Shown here: piece by piece, positions 32,831 through 46,534 of the stretch
Layout: the number at the start of each line of letters is the position of its first letter
Position numbering within the stretch: the stretch's first letter is position 1
Assembly (NCBI GenBank): GCA_016748015.1
Contig: JAAOMT010000504.1
Span: 53,285 to 117,284 of the forward strand
Length of the DNA: 64,000 bases
Reading direction: 5' to 3'
Source of the DNA: Geosiphon pyriformis
Taxonomy: Eukaryota > Glomeromycota > Glomeromycetes > Archaeosporales > Geosiphonaceae
The notes under the pieces: model-generated
The model's database searches: none
Told to the model about the DNA's origin: nothing
Seen by the model: only the letters and a program-made list of their open reading frames with translations
Made by a program: the position numbers and the translations under genes

Positions 32831-34994
32831 TTGGTTATAGCTATTAGATTTGTAAGTTGGTAGATGCTGGTAATTTGTCATTAATAAAGATAAAAGTAAT
32901 CCTATATAGAATAAAATTTTGCTTAAAGACAGAAAACATTTCTTTATATATGTTATTGTCTCTAAGTTGTTGATTTTGAGATCAAAAATTATGCATTTGT
33001 TTTTCATGTGAAACAAAAATACAAAATGGAATTAACTAATATATAGTAATTAAAAACAAAACATTACTTTTTGAAATCTTGGTACTTTTTGTAAATTTTT
33101 TATATTATTACATAAATTTTTATGACTAATGTAATATTAAACAGATCTTTATAACTCATTTTTTTGACTCTGTTAGCATAAAATGGCTAAATACAATTAG
33201 TATGAAATCAAATTTACATCTCCTTTAAAACCATAAAATTTATTATAACGTTTAATTTAACTCTTTTCTTTGTCTAAGAAAACAATATAAATGGTCACAG
33301 ATAGATTAGTCATTAAGAACATAATATTCATATCTCATATCTGAAAAAAATTGATATATTAAACTGAATAATATAAAAAAAATAAAAAACTACTGAACAT
33401 AGCCAATACATATACTCCCTGTTGTAACACGGAATCTGAAAACATGACTATTTACTTAAAACACAGCCTTTAAACATTCAAAAAATTTCAAAACAAGTTT
33501 AGTGTTCATTATTATTATATCTTAGTTAAGATTATATTTTCAGTCTAGTTTTAACATTAAATACTAAAAAAAATAGAGATTTAGCAATGGGCAATATATA
33601 ATAAAAAATTGGAAAAGTATTAATAATTGATAAATAATTAACTATCTAATTTAAAGACCTAAATAAAATTAAACACATTATTTTAAATGAATTCTATTCC
33701 ATTGAAGCATATTTCTGTCTTGACTTACATAAAAAAAAGTTTAAATGTTGGTAAATATTTACATTTTTAGATGAGTAATTTATTTAATTCACTTAATTTA
33801 ATCTACTTAAACAGGCTTATTGCTAGTCTGCTTACATAAGTTAGTAAAAAAAATTAGACACAACATAGAATTTTTAATTATTATAAATAATTTTTAAAAA
33901 TTGTATTCAGTAAATTATTATCCACAGTTAACCAAAATTTATAGAGTTATTAAATATCTAACATCCAAAGTTTGTAATGAGGCTTTTATATTAAGAATAG
34001 AGATATCTATAGTTTTGTTATTATTTGCCAGAAAACTATTTTAAATGTAATTGGTGGAAAGTATTCTGTAATAGAAAAATATATATCTCAAAAAAAATTA
34101 GCAAATACAAAGTAAACAAATTGTTTATGAAAAAAAAAATTACAAAATACTAGCATGTTATGATATGGCAAGATATAAAATTCAATAATCTCAAAACCTA
34201 AATTTTCTACAAATAGTAAGTCTTTCATTTATTATATTCAAAAAACTTTTAATTTAAAGACTTTTATTGATGATATGAAATCAAAAATTGAGAGAAAAAT
34301 TGGTTTTTTAAAATATAATATATTAGCATATATATACTTTCATCTTTAGATCTTTTTTAAGAAAAGCTTTTTGAATAAAAATTATTAAATATAAGGCATT
34401 TGCTTATCAATTTTATTTATGTACAAACATGTTTTGAAAACCTTATTCTTTTAAAATATTATTTATACATATTTTTAATATCTACCTAAATTAACATTTC
34501 AATTAACTAAGCTTATTTAAACTTAAAATAATTTCTTTTTTTTTGGTTTAATACATCAAATTTTATATTTTACATTTTATCAATAGGTATATTTTAATAA
34601 AATTGTAGTTTTCAAATATAAGCCAAATGTTAAAAGTATACAATTAAATTTATTTTTTGATTTGTTTTCTTTTTATTTTTTAATAAAAAAACACATCAAA
34701 TTAATATTAATATCAAGGATTTATATATGTATTATAATAACTTTACTTTTATTTTTAATTAATTTTTTAATAATATTATATATATATAAACTATTATAAA
34801 CAAATTTTAATTTATATAAATATTAATAAATATTATTATAAATAATAAAAATTTTCATAACTAACAAATTTTAATTTATAATATTCTGAAATATTAAAAT
34901 TTTGTTAAAATAATAAATTATTTTTATAAATTGATTTATAATATTAAACTCTAATTGTGATAAACAATTAAAAAACTGGATTTTGATATAACAC
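32831..34994. other. AT-rich spacer between element A and the solo LTR
   Basis: No gene, repeat unit or relic recognised. Short TA runs occur near 34774-34788. Confidence 0.5.
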
Positions 34995-35954
34995 TGTTAC
35001 CGGAGGTTTTTGGTCTCTTTTCTTTAATGTTGTTAATATCTGTTTGTTGTAAATTCACGTTTTCTAGAAGTATTTGAACCTCCAATAACTGAATTTATCT
35101 TCAAATTATCTTCTATAATTTGAACTGCTGGGCTTATGAGTGGAATGGCCAATTCTGTGCCAGTTACTTTATGTAGTTACATTGTAGTAAATGTCAACTT
35201 TTTCCCAGGAATTGCTCATCTGGAAGCTCACTAAAATGTATAGTTACTTTGCTGTAAAAGTCAACTCTTCTACAGGAATCTCGTCTGTAGGCTACCCTAA
35301 TGATTGTAATAAGAAAATAAAAGAAAAAAATAAAAGAAATAGAATTCTAACAAGGGAAACGTTTTTTATCCAGGCCTGGAGTCACTAACAGTTTATTGAA
35401 ATCAGTAACTAATTAATTTCAAAACGTTAGTTGTGTTGAGGGAATTTTCAAGTGTAATAATTTAAGGATTTGGTTTTCAAATATTTAATTTTTATTTGAT
35501 TTTGTAAACAGTGATTTGTTCTAATTAAGATATCTAAAGTAAGATACTATAGTAAGATATGGGAAGGATATATTTTCTTGAAGAGAGAAGCTCTTCTTTT
35601 ATACAACTTGTTGTAGTACTAGTCTTTGAACTTGCACTTTTCTCTTTGCTACAATTTGGGTGAACTAAAGATACATTTCGGCAAACTACAAGTTATTTCA
35701 CTGAACTATTGATTATTTCGGCCAATTTCCATTAATTTCGGCGAATTTTGAATATGTTAAATGGTTCAGGGTATTGTGTAATTTAATCGTCTTAATTTCT
35801 AGAGTACAAATCGGATTATTGATTGAGTAATAATATTTGATAATTTGATTAAATAATAAGTAATAATCGAAATAATAATAATATATGCTAATTAATAATA
35901 GGAATTATGAGGGTAATTTCATGCTAATTAATAGCTAAAATTCTTCTGGTAACA
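34995..35954 (-). repeat. Solo LTR of the element A family
   Basis: About 960 bp, with the same ends (TGTTACC ... GGTAACA) and clear similarity to both element A LTRs, but no internal region on either side. It is flanked by ACAC on both sides (34991-34994 and 35955-35958), a 4-bp target duplication, so it is a complete insertion reduced to one LTR by LTR-LTR recombination. It keeps ancestral CpG sites lost in element A, for example CCGG at 35000-35003. Confidence 0.92.
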
Positions 35955-37384
35955 ACACAAATAAATTATTAATACTTTTTCGAAAAAACAATTGCTTGAA
36001 AAAAATAATTGCTAATCAATATTGTTTTTAATTTTTTTTATTTTCTTATATTGTGATATTTATCAAGTTAATCTTAAAGATTCTAATTCCTTTTTTCAAT
36101 TCTATTACATTTAATAAAAATGCCTTTGATTGCTTACTGGTCAAGTAATCAAGAGTTTTATTTTTTTTAACATATGCTAGATCTTCTTTCCAAATTAGGC
36201 TAAGCAAAGTTTGAAAAATAAAATAATATTATAGCTTTCTAATTAACTTAGAAATAAAACAAAATAAATATATGGTTTTTAATTAATTACAATGCTTAAA
36301 AATTTATGTCATAATTTATTGGATCTTATTTTAAAAAATTGAAAGAGAACCAAGTTTTATTTATATTTTTATTTAGGAAGTCTCAAATAATAGAGCTTAT
36401 AACTTTTTCGATTATGACAGTTAGATTTTATTTTAATTTTAAATATTACAAGTAGAAAAAAATTAAAATTACAATGCATAGATGCTAAGAAACTCAAGTT
36501 AATTATCTTTCTAAAATAAATATCATTAGTAAATTTTGACATTTTTTTTAATAATTAAATCTTCTAATTAATATTTCTTTGGTTTTTTCTATTTCTTCAG
36601 AATAAAAATATTCCAATTAAAACTATTATTAATTTTTGACTATATTAAACAGAACATAAAAATAAGTTTTTAGTATTAGTTTATTTTAGCTGAAAATATT
36701 TGAATATAGTTCAATTTTATTTTTTGTAATGATAAGTAAAATTATGTTTATCTTCAGCATTATTAAAAAATTACTTTTCACAAATAAAGTAAAAAATATA
36801 TAGAAAATTTTAAATTTAAAACTGTTTATTTTCATTTTTAAAAACTTATCTTTAAAAAAATATTAATAAATACTTAATTTACATTTTTTATTATATATAA
36901 ACTTTGACTAATCAGATATTAATATAAATAAAATTAATATAATTTAATTGCAAAGGATCCCAAAAAGATTTGTCACCACTTTTTTTTATCTAATTAATTC
37001 TCACATTTTACAGTAAAAATTTGAGAATCCAAATAATTTTCTCAATATAAACAGTAAATTTTTTTATGTAATATAAAATACATAAATCATTTATTTAATT
37101 AGAAAAAAAGTAATAAATCCTTAATGCCTTTTCTAATAGTTTGAATAAAACATATTTTTCAATAAAAGTTACAAACTTTATTTAAATAAATATTTTTTGA
37201 AATATAATATAAGTTTACTATGTTTATTAAATAATTTTTGTTTATAACTTAAACATAATACATTATTTTGTTATTTTAAATATTAAATTATTTTCTGCTA
37301 TTAATTCAAATTTTGTTAAAAATTTGGTTAATATTATGCTAATTTTTTAATAAAAATTCAAATTTTATAATATAATATATAATA
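35955..37384. other. AT-rich spacer
   Basis: Nothing recognised on either strand. Confidence 0.5.
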
Positions 37385-37730
37385 ATGAAGGCTCATGCTT
37401 GACCACATATAATCAGCCACCCAAGTCAGCCATACCCTGGGGACTGACACAAATTCGAAATTAAAAACAAGCTCTTAACAAAACCAAAATTCAGATTAAT
37501 CTCTTTGGCAAAACGAATTTTATAAATTTTTATATCATTAAGCAAAAAAGCCGAATCTTTAACATCAGAAATTACAAAACCAGCATCATTAATTAAACCC
37601 CTCTTCTTATACTTTGCCAGATTAGATCCCTGTGGACTACAATCTAACTTTGAACAAAATTAATGATATGTAAAGCAGCAACATTAATCTAATCAAACTT
37701 ATAAACAGATTCAAAAAACCAATCTGCAAA
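37385..37730 (-). pseudogene. C-terminal relic of a second LINE
   Basis: The minus strand reads DWFFESVYKFD, stop, INVAALHIINFVQS, then in another frame GLINDAGFVISDVKDSAFLL, FAKEINLNFGFVKSLF and a trailing GYG, stop, LGWLIICG. The order (W-F-x-E-x-V, hydrophobic helix, GLxxDxG, final F-G-F-x-K block) is the same as the C-terminus of the LINE at 44853-45330, so it is a related, older copy. The downstream sequence also matches the 3' region of that LINE (compare CACCCAAGTCAG near 37418 with CACCTAAGTCAG near 45023). Confidence 0.6.
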
Positions 37731-38269
37731 TAAATTGTTTTAATTAACAATATTTTCAATAACCTTCAAGTTTTGAGAACATTTATCAGTTAAATTTGAA
37801 TTACAAAATTTATTTTTCGAAATGCAAACTGAAGTTTTGAGAAAACAAATAGTTATAAAAGAATTTTTAATTGCATTTTTTGAATATTAAAAATTTTAAT
37901 AAAAATAAAGGCGCAAATCAGGTATTTCGAATTTATTAGAAAAAAAACTCTATTTTAAAAAATACTGCATAGAAAACATCTATTTTATTCAAAGTTACCT
38001 TATTGAATATTGGTTTTAGTGTATTTTTATTTCACTGTCTGTAAAAACCCAAATATTATCTAATATTTATTATTTTAATTAGCAAGATAAAACACAATCA
38101 TATATTGTAATTTTATTATCTGGCATAAAATAGACTATAGAATATTCTGCCAATAAAAATTTCCAGAATAAGGTATTATTTTTGAGAAATATATGATTGA
38201 ATTAAATAAAATTAAATTTATCTATTTTTGATATTAAAAACTTCATACTTCTTGGCAAATAAATTCACC

Positions 38270-38640
38270 TGCTAATATTTTGAGCCAAGCAATATGACAG
38301 GCTTATAATCTGTTTTTCTAAACAACAGCACCCTAGAAGATATTTAAAATCTGCCAAAATATAAGATATTCCTCCAAAAGAGAGTTTAAAGTCTTGTTCA
38401 TTATAAAGTCAATTTTTATCAACAAAATTGCTAAGTCTAGTATTTTTAGCTTTGTTATTTCCAAGAGAAACTTCTTTTTCCATCCAACCAATTATTTTTA
38501 GAGTTTTACGATTGTAGATTATACCTGCTAATAAGCTGACCAGTTCTTTTTACTTTAATTTTGCTTACTGTTGCTCTTTTATTATTATATAATCGATGAA
38601 AATCAGCTGAAGTAAATCTGTTTTGACTGTATTGAAGTAA
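38270..38640 (-). pseudogene. Unidentified coding relic upstream of the second LINE tail
   Basis: Minus-strand pieces: LISLLAGIIYNRKTLKIIGW, MEKEVSLGNNKAKNTRLSNF, a TGA, then LYNEQDFKLSFGGISYILAD, FKYLLGCCCLEKQIISLSYC. The protein-like composition lies about 550 bp upstream (in LINE orientation) of the relic above, so it could be part of the same dead element or of something it landed in. Not recognised. Confidence 0.3.
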
Positions 38641-39238
38641 CAATTTAAACTTATTTCAAAGTTGATATTTAAAAGAAGTATTTTTGGCTTTTTCTTGAAT
38701 TCAATTATCTAGCTGTTTTATATTATGCAATTGAAAAGGCTTTAAATTAATATTTAATCATAATAACTAAATCTCTACAGACTTTTGATGACTACTTGAT
38801 ATAAAATAATAATATTAAAGATTTTTATATAGAGTTCCAACTAAGATTTTCACAAATGTATTTAAACCATGCCAATAATCTATAAATACTATCAATGAAA
38901 TGCAATCTAACAAAAGTTTGAACAAATATATTATCAAGATATAAAATTGTTGAAATTTTGTAATAATCAATAAGAAATCTACTAATTGGTATTATTATTA
39001 ATATTTATTCAATTTATGTTAAAAATTCTTTATAGATTGCTGCTATTAAATTATTAGCAAGACATTTAGCAGTTTAAATTGGTTATTAAAAATATATTAA
39101 TAAATAATTAAAAAACCTATATATATCTTAATTTATATATGACAAGCAATGTTTTGGCTTCTTTTATAATTGCACTTTTAATAATAATAAGTTCAATACT
39201 TTCTTACAACTTAGTGGTTTGTACCAAAAAAAAGAAGA

Positions 39239-39602
39239 CTTTTATATAGTACTTATGGTAAATTCTCAAAGACAGTTTTCATAGAAGCATTATATTTAGT
39301 TTTCTAATTGATCAAAAATTATGCAAAATTTTAAAGTTAGTGGAGCATAAATTGTAATTAATAAGAAAATAACAAACAAAATTATTAGAATTACTTTTTA
39401 AACATTAACTATAGGTAGTTAAAAAAAAGATTTATATAATTAATTTTCAAGAGCAGTTTCCAGAAAAGTATTGTATATTTGGTTTTCCAATCAATTAAAT
39501 ATTATACAAGATTTTCAAATTAGTAAAGCTTCAATTATAATTGATAAAAATTGAAAAACAAAATTATTAAGATTACTTTTCAAGTACTAGTCATAAATAA
39601 TA
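39239..39602. repeat. Two-copy direct repeat, unit about 180 bp
   Basis: Two diverged head-to-tail copies; shared blocks are ACAAAATTATTA(A/G)(A/G)ATTACTTTT and TTGGTTTTC-like/TTAGTTTTC segments. The tail of the unit resembles the start of the satellite unit that follows. Confidence 0.65.
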
Positions 39603-39609
39603 AACAAAT

Positions 39610-40960
39610 TGTAAAAGTCTATATAGATGCAAAATAACTTTGAGTTATTCTAATATTGAGCATACCAATATAGAAATACAGTAAATGCTAAAATGTCCTA
39701 TAAAATACTAATAAGTCTTTTTCCAAGTATCAACTATAGATATCCATAGAATAGAAACTTGTATAAAACTAAGATAACATGGAGTTATTTTAGTAAAAAA
39801 TGTTTTAGTATAAAACACAGCAAGTATTCAAACATTCTGTTAGGTGTTAACAAGTCTCTTTTAAACATTGGTCATAGGTATTCATAGAATAAAAACTTGT
39901 ATGGAAATAGGATAACATCAAGTTATTTTAGTAAAGAATGTCTTAACATAAAATACAGCAAGTGCTGTTAGGTGTTAAAAAGTTTCTTTTCAAGTATTAG
40001 CTATAAATATCTATAAAATAAAAACTTATATAAGGATAAAATAACATAAAGTTATTCTGGTAAAAAGTACATTAACATAGAATACAATAAGTACTAAAAC
40101 GTCCTATTAGGTATTAAGAAGTCTCTTTCCAAGCATTAACTATAGATATCTATAGAAAAGAAACTTATATAAGAGTAGAATAACATTGAGTTATTCTAAT
40201 AAAGAGTTTTTTAGCATAGAACACAGCAAGTACTTAAATGTTCTATTAAGTGCTAATAAGTCTCTTTCCAAATATTGGCCATAAGTATTCATAGAATAAA
40301 AACTTGTATAAAAATAGGATAATATTAAGTTATTCTAATAAAAAACATTTTAGCATAAAATACAGCAAACACTAAAATGTTCTATTAGATGCTAAAAAGT
40401 TTTTTTTCTAAGCATTAGTTATAGGTATTTATAAAATAGAGACTTATATAGATGTAGAATAACATCAAATTATTCTGATAAAAAGTGCTTTAGCATAGAA
40501 CACAGCAAATACTAAAACATCCTATTAAATACTAAGGAGTTTCTTTTCAAGCATTGGTTATAGGTATCCATAAAATGAAAACTTATATGAGAGTAAAATA
40601 ACATAGAGTTATTCTGGTAAAGAATGCTTTAGCATAGAACACAACAAGTGCTAAAACATTCTGTCAGATATTAATAAATCTTTTTCCAAGCATTGGCCAT
40701 AAGTATCTATAGAATAAAAACTTATATGAGAATAGAATAATATTGAGTTATTTTGATAAAGAGTGTCTTAGCATAAAATACAACAAGCACTGTCAGGTGT
40801 TAAAAAATTTTTTTTTAAGCATTAGCTATAGATATTTATAGAATAAAAACTTATATAAGGGTAAAATAATATAAAGTTATTCTGATAAAGAGTGTACTAG
40901 CATAAAATACAGCAATTATTAAAAGTCTTATTAAATGCTAAGAAGTTTTTTTCTCAATTT
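39610..40960. repeat. Satellite-like tandem array, unit about 120-150 bp, about ten copies
   Basis: GAGTTATTCTGGTAAAGA-type blocks recur at about 39637, 39789, 39920, 40040, 40183, 40328, 40463, 40605, 40746 and 40875. Between them come TTAGCATAGAACACAGCAAG, a variable TGTCC/GTGCTAAA part, TCTTTTCAAGCATTGG and ATAAAAACTTATATGAG-like blocks. Shorter units lack about 20 bp next to the GTGCTAAAA block. Copies differ a good deal, so the array is old. No coding potential. Confidence 0.85.
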
Positions 40961-43900
40961 TTAAACCAAAAAAGTTTTATCTTTAAAAAATCTTGATAAT
41001 GAAAAATAATATAAGAGAAATAAAGCAATCATAATATTATATAATCTTTTAAATATTAAGATTGACTGTAAGTAGATATATGAAAACCATTAGGTATAAA
41101 TAAAGTCTTTTTCATCTTGTATACAAAAGTTCTGAATATATACTTGTAAAACTTAAAGATTTCTTTTAAATAAAAAAATTCAAAGGCTAAGAAAAAAAGT
41201 CTATTATGTGGAATAAACTTCTATTTACAATTTAATTATAATAAGTTGAAAATAAACTATAGTTAAGGTGACTTATTTAATAACAATAAAATTGTATTAT
41301 CTGTGTTATTTTTTTATTCTTACATAATTATAGTTATTAAAGCATGTTAAACACTAAGATGTATTTTTTCAGGTCTTAAGTTTTTTGGTAAAACATATCT
41401 TTTAAAGACCTCTGCAGTAGTTGAAAAATGTTGTATTTACAACCTACACAATTTTTTATTATTTATCAAAGACATAGATTAACAAATTTTTGTTATTATA
41501 AAATTATAGCCAAAATTATTTTAATATTTAATATAACAGCAATAATATTAGAAAAATTTTTTCTCACAGTTATAAAGTTCTATTAATTCTCTGTATATAA
41601 CTCTATAAACAAAGCTATTTGAACAGTTTATTTGTATTAAGACTTAAAAAAAAGTTAGTATTTTATTATACAATAATCAGTACTCACTGTCATAAATTAT
41701 TCTAACTGTTTATATTCTCTGAATTCTAATTAACTTTTTTTATTAAATTTATCAACATTTTTAAAAAATTTTAAATCTTTCTATTTTAAAAAATTTAGTA
41801 TTAAAAAGATTGATCCACATTTCTGGAGTTTTAATTAACACTATACTCATTTTAATTTATATTTTTAATGTTTTTTAATATTTAAACATTATAACAGTCT
41901 ATTTGTAATAATTATGTATTACATACTGTATATTTTTACAAAAAACAGTAAAAATGTTACAATTTTTTTTACTTGATAAATAAAAAAAGTCAAGTTATTA
42001 AAAATTTAAGAATTTATATTACATATATTATAAATTTTATATAAACTAAATTACAGTATAATTCTTATGTGTATTCTTATTATTCTTTGTATTAATTTAT
42101 CTTAATATTTTCTATTTTAATTTTAATGTTAAACTGGCTAATATATATTATAATTTTATTAAAAAATTGCAAAAAGCTAAATTAAAGAGCTTAAATAAAT
42201 TTTGTAAATCTGCAAAGCTAAAATAGTTTTTTATATTCATATAAAAAAATATACTGTGTTATAAATAAAGCTTAATATAATTATTAATAAGTTCTTTAAT
42301 AATTATAACTAAATATTTTCACTGTTGAATTTATTTTTTTTATTGTTTAAGAAAAATTTCTAAACTTTAAATCTTAAATAATTTATAAAGATGCTATAAA
42401 TAGAAAAGTTTTGTTTTTTATTTAAAAAATATATTTTATTAATTTTTATTAAATTACATTTATTTTTTATATATTTAAAACAGTTAATAATTAATTAATC
42501 TAAGCTTTTTTGTCTTGAAAAAAAATTTATTTTCAAATATAAGAAAATAAATACATAATCTTTGTAATTATATTAATTTTAAATAAAAAATACTATTTAT
42601 AATTTCATTTATTAAAATAATACTTAGAAAACAAAATATTCAAAAATTATACTTGAATAAAATAAAAAAAAGTTAAAAAAATATTATACTTTTAATTTTA
42701 TGTAAATTAATAACTTATTTTTTTTACTTAAAAATTTTTAAAACTTTAAATTTTTAAAGTTATTTTCAAAAGTGCTTTGTATAAAGAAATATTTTTGTTA
42801 ATTGTTTATTAATTTAATTAATTTTTTTTATAATCAAATATTGATTTTAGATTTTTAATATTTATATTAATAAGTATTCAAATAGTCGAAACTAATTATA
42901 TTAACAAAGTTATCTTTAAAGATAAAAAACAAAAAAATAGTATTTAAAATTATATATATATTATAAACAAAACATATTATAAAAGCAAATGGTAATATTA
43001 ATTTTAAATAACTTTTTTTATTAAAGTTTTATTTTGCTTTTTTTCTGTTTATTTTAATTATTTTTACTGTTAAATTTATTTATTTTTTTAAAATAATTTA
43101 TTAAAAATTTATAATAATGAAATAAAATAAAATAAATATGTTAAAAAAACATGTTTAAATATAATACTTTTGTTACAGAAAAAAGATTTGATTGTCCAAT
43201 TTTATATTAAAAGTAAAATATAAAAAAAAGTTTAATAATAAATAATAAGTTTAGAATAGTTAATATATAGAGTTTGTTTTTTGTATATTTTAGAATAATT
43301 ATATAAAAAAACAGTTTTGTTAAAAGTGTTTTAGTAAATTTTGATTTTAGTAGAAATATTAATTTTATCTTTAATATTTTTTGTTATTATTATTAGCTGA
43401 AATTTAAGTCATAATTACTGTTAATAATAATAAAAATTTAAGTCAGACTTATAGTTATTACAAATCAGACTATTAAACCAAAATTATAATTATCATTAAT
43501 CAAAATTTAGACCAAAAAATTGCTCTAATTTTTAATATAACAGATCATTTATTAATTTTTTTTCTTATTTAAATTAGTATTCCCAATTATTTAAATTTTT
43601 ATTAAAGAATAAATATTAATTCTGCAATAAATTTTTATTGATAGACAATGTAAGATCATTATAAAAAAATCAATTGCTATTTTTATAAAAAAAATATCTT
43701 ACTTTTAGCTGCTATTATTAAAATTTTAATAGTAAAATTTGATTTCTTTGAAGGATTTGTATTAATTGAAAGAAGCTTTATAAAAAGTCCAAATTTCTTG
43801 GGTTTTTATTTATGAAAAATATTATACATAAAAATTTTGAAAACTTTCAATCTCTTAATTCATTGATTTAGTGGTTAAGCAAATCTATTTGAGTTAACAG

Positions 43901-44852
43901 TTAATAATTTTTTTAAAAATTCTTTTACTATCTGTAAAAATATCCTTAATTTCATTATCTGGATTTGATTTATAGTCAAATATTGATTTAATAAAGTTTC
44001 ATTAGTTTTAGTGTCAAATTATTAAAGTAATATTATAAATCTAAATTATTCTTAGTATTTATAATATATTAATTAAAATAATATGTTTATTTAAAAAAAT
44101 TCATAAAAGAAAAAAACTTTATTTTTACACAAAAAATCAATATAAAATAATGATTTGAAATTCAATTTTAATAAAACTTTCAAGATTTTTTTTTCAAAAA
44201 AATTTTCCAAAAAATGATCAAGCTTTAAATTTAATATCTAGAAATTTTATATAAAGCTTACAATTAATTCATAATTAAAAAATAATATATATTAGTTTAT
44301 TATTTCATCCTAATATAAATATTATAGAAGAATAAAATAAGTGTTATTATTACAATCTGATCATAAAATAATGATAACATTTAATAATAAAGTTTACTTT
44401 TTTATTATTTATGGTAAAAAGACAGAATTTTACAATCTTTATATAGTCTTTTAAACTCCAATTTTTAGAAAAGTAATATAAAATTCAGACTTTTAAAGTA
44501 CAGAATAGTTAAATATTCATTAGCTAAAAAATTTTATAGCTTAAAGTTATTGGAAAAAATTTAAATAAAAGCATACTAAAATTTTAATGAATGTAATTTT
44601 TAATAAAAATGAATTTGATAAATTGAAAAAGTAATTTATATATAATTAAATTTTGAATATAGTTAAAAATTCAAAAAAGTATAAATGACCAATTAAATGG
44701 TTTCATATTTGGGTTTTTTTAGTATTTGTTTATTGCAGTTTTACTTAACATAAAAATTTAAATAAATACTTTAAAAACTTATTAATAAAAATTTTAACAA
44801 TTGTAAACATAAATATAGTTATAATCCAGTTTAATTAATAATACATAAAACT
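40961..44852. other. Extremely AT-rich spacer
   Basis: The most AT-rich stretch of the window. No gene, relic or tandem unit recognised apart from homopolymer and TA runs. Confidence 0.5.
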
Positions 44853-46534
44853 TCTTTTTTTTTTTTTATTACAAGTTTTATAAGTAAAGCCCAACTACTA
44901 TCTAGTACATAGAACCAAACTAAGTAGAACCAATTAAATGCAGTTCATGCATCTATTACATATGGCCAACCATTTAGGCCAGACAAAACAATACTACATG
45001 TTTATGCTAACAAATACATAACCACCTAAGTCAGAAAAAAACAACACAATTTGCATTTATCAAACTTAATAGCAAAAAATTCTATAACACCAAGCATATG
45101 AACCACCCCAGCTAATAACAAAAATGTTATGCAGCAAGACAAGCCCAAAGTTATATCATTATCTCTGACCAAGCCAGTTTTCTCTATATTCACTTTATAT
45201 TTGGTCTTTGTATTTTATACCCTGGTACAATACAACTCTACCACAAAACTAATATATTTTACAAGTGCTTGAGTAGCTTTTTTTTTCTTCTCAAAAACTG
45301 AAACAGCTTCAAAGTATTAATCTCTTAACACAAAACCCTTGTATACAGCCATATATAGATTTATATCTGAAGAACATATTAAAAGCAAATGCAGAATTGC
45401 AGAATTAAATAAGCTAAAGAAACCAGATATCAACACCCATTTTTCAATAGCTTCAACCAAAATATCTCTCTGGAGACCAGAATTCTCAGAACAAGCAAAA
45501 ACATGGTCAGATAACTCCACCCTATTACACAGTAAACACAACATCTCAGAATAACCTCTATTATACAACTTTTTTCTAACTGCAACTGGCAGCCATCTAT
45601 AAACAGCTTTTATTAAATATGTGAACAAGTTGGCAGACTTTTTATTAGTAAATTCAGACAACATATGTGAATCAGAGTGCCAAATCCTCGAAGTAGTTTC
45701 TTAATCTATTTTCTTAATCATACCATCTGAAACTATATCAGAATCCAGACCAGCCTTTCAATAGACATGGCAAATTAATTGGTACAGATTACAAACAAAA
45801 TGACAAGTATTGCCAGATACAGCAGTTTTTTCAGCAACCAAAAACCTCTTTCAAATCCTGATTGGTAAAGAAAGAGGCAAAGAAGTGGCTATACTAGCCA
45901 ATACATTAGTTCTAATATTGTCTGGCACATCTAAATGACCCTTGACTTTTATCTACTTAATTGAAACATCTTTATTTTTAAGGAGATTGACTATTTGCAA
46001 TCTTTTAATCCAACATTGATTACAGAAGTCGAGTGCAACAAAAATAGTCTCAGACAAATAGGCATTAATTACAGATTGGTTGTCTAAGTACAAAACTACA
46101 GAACACAAAAATAAAACATACTTCAAAGCTAAAGCCACAGCTTGCAATTCAGTTAAGATAGAAGACAAAAGTCTAGCTACACTAATTCCAATACTTGCAT
46201 CTATAGCTAGAAAGTAAGTACCTATCCCACCAACTATTCCAATGGAACTAGCATCTTTTAAGAACTTATCTGTATAGATCTTAATACAATTGGACCACAT
46301 TTCTAGTAAGCTATTATGAACATCATAGAACTTATCAGAATTCAAAACATTCAGCATATCCTTTCTATAAATAACAGCATTCCTGACCTCTAAAGAAGCA
46401 GATTTATGCATAAACTTAGATACCAATATAAACCAGTAAGACATAAGACCCCTTAAATCCAACTTTTTCTACTGCCAAAATGGCTTTCAGTCCATCATAA
46501 TCTCTTTTTTGTCTAGAAGCCTGTGACCAAATAC
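44853..46534 (-). pseudogene. LINE 3' part: RNase H and C-terminal domain
   Basis: 45953-46462 (169 codons) is an RNase H domain. The first catalytic Asp is in IYTDKFLKDASSIGIVGG, the Glu in SSILTELQAVALALKYV and the second Asp in VVLYLDNQSVINAYL. CWIKRLQIVNLLKNKDVSIK follows, then a stop. Further on, 45317-45664 (115 codons) is a Cys/His-bearing domain with AVYRWLPVAVRKKLYNRGYS, EMLCLLCNRVELSDHVFACS and MAVYKGFVLRD, and after it GLVRDNDITLGLSCC and VVHMLGVIEFFAIKFDK lead to the 3' UTR. The C-x2-C-x(n)-H-x4-C arrangement is a likely zinc site. The start of this part (LLDKKRDYDGLKAI) joins the RT part across element D. Confidence 0.85.

Noticed and set aside
39610-40960. CRISPR-like array
   Set aside because: Units are diverged throughout with no constant repeat/variable spacer alternation, and the window is eukaryotic.
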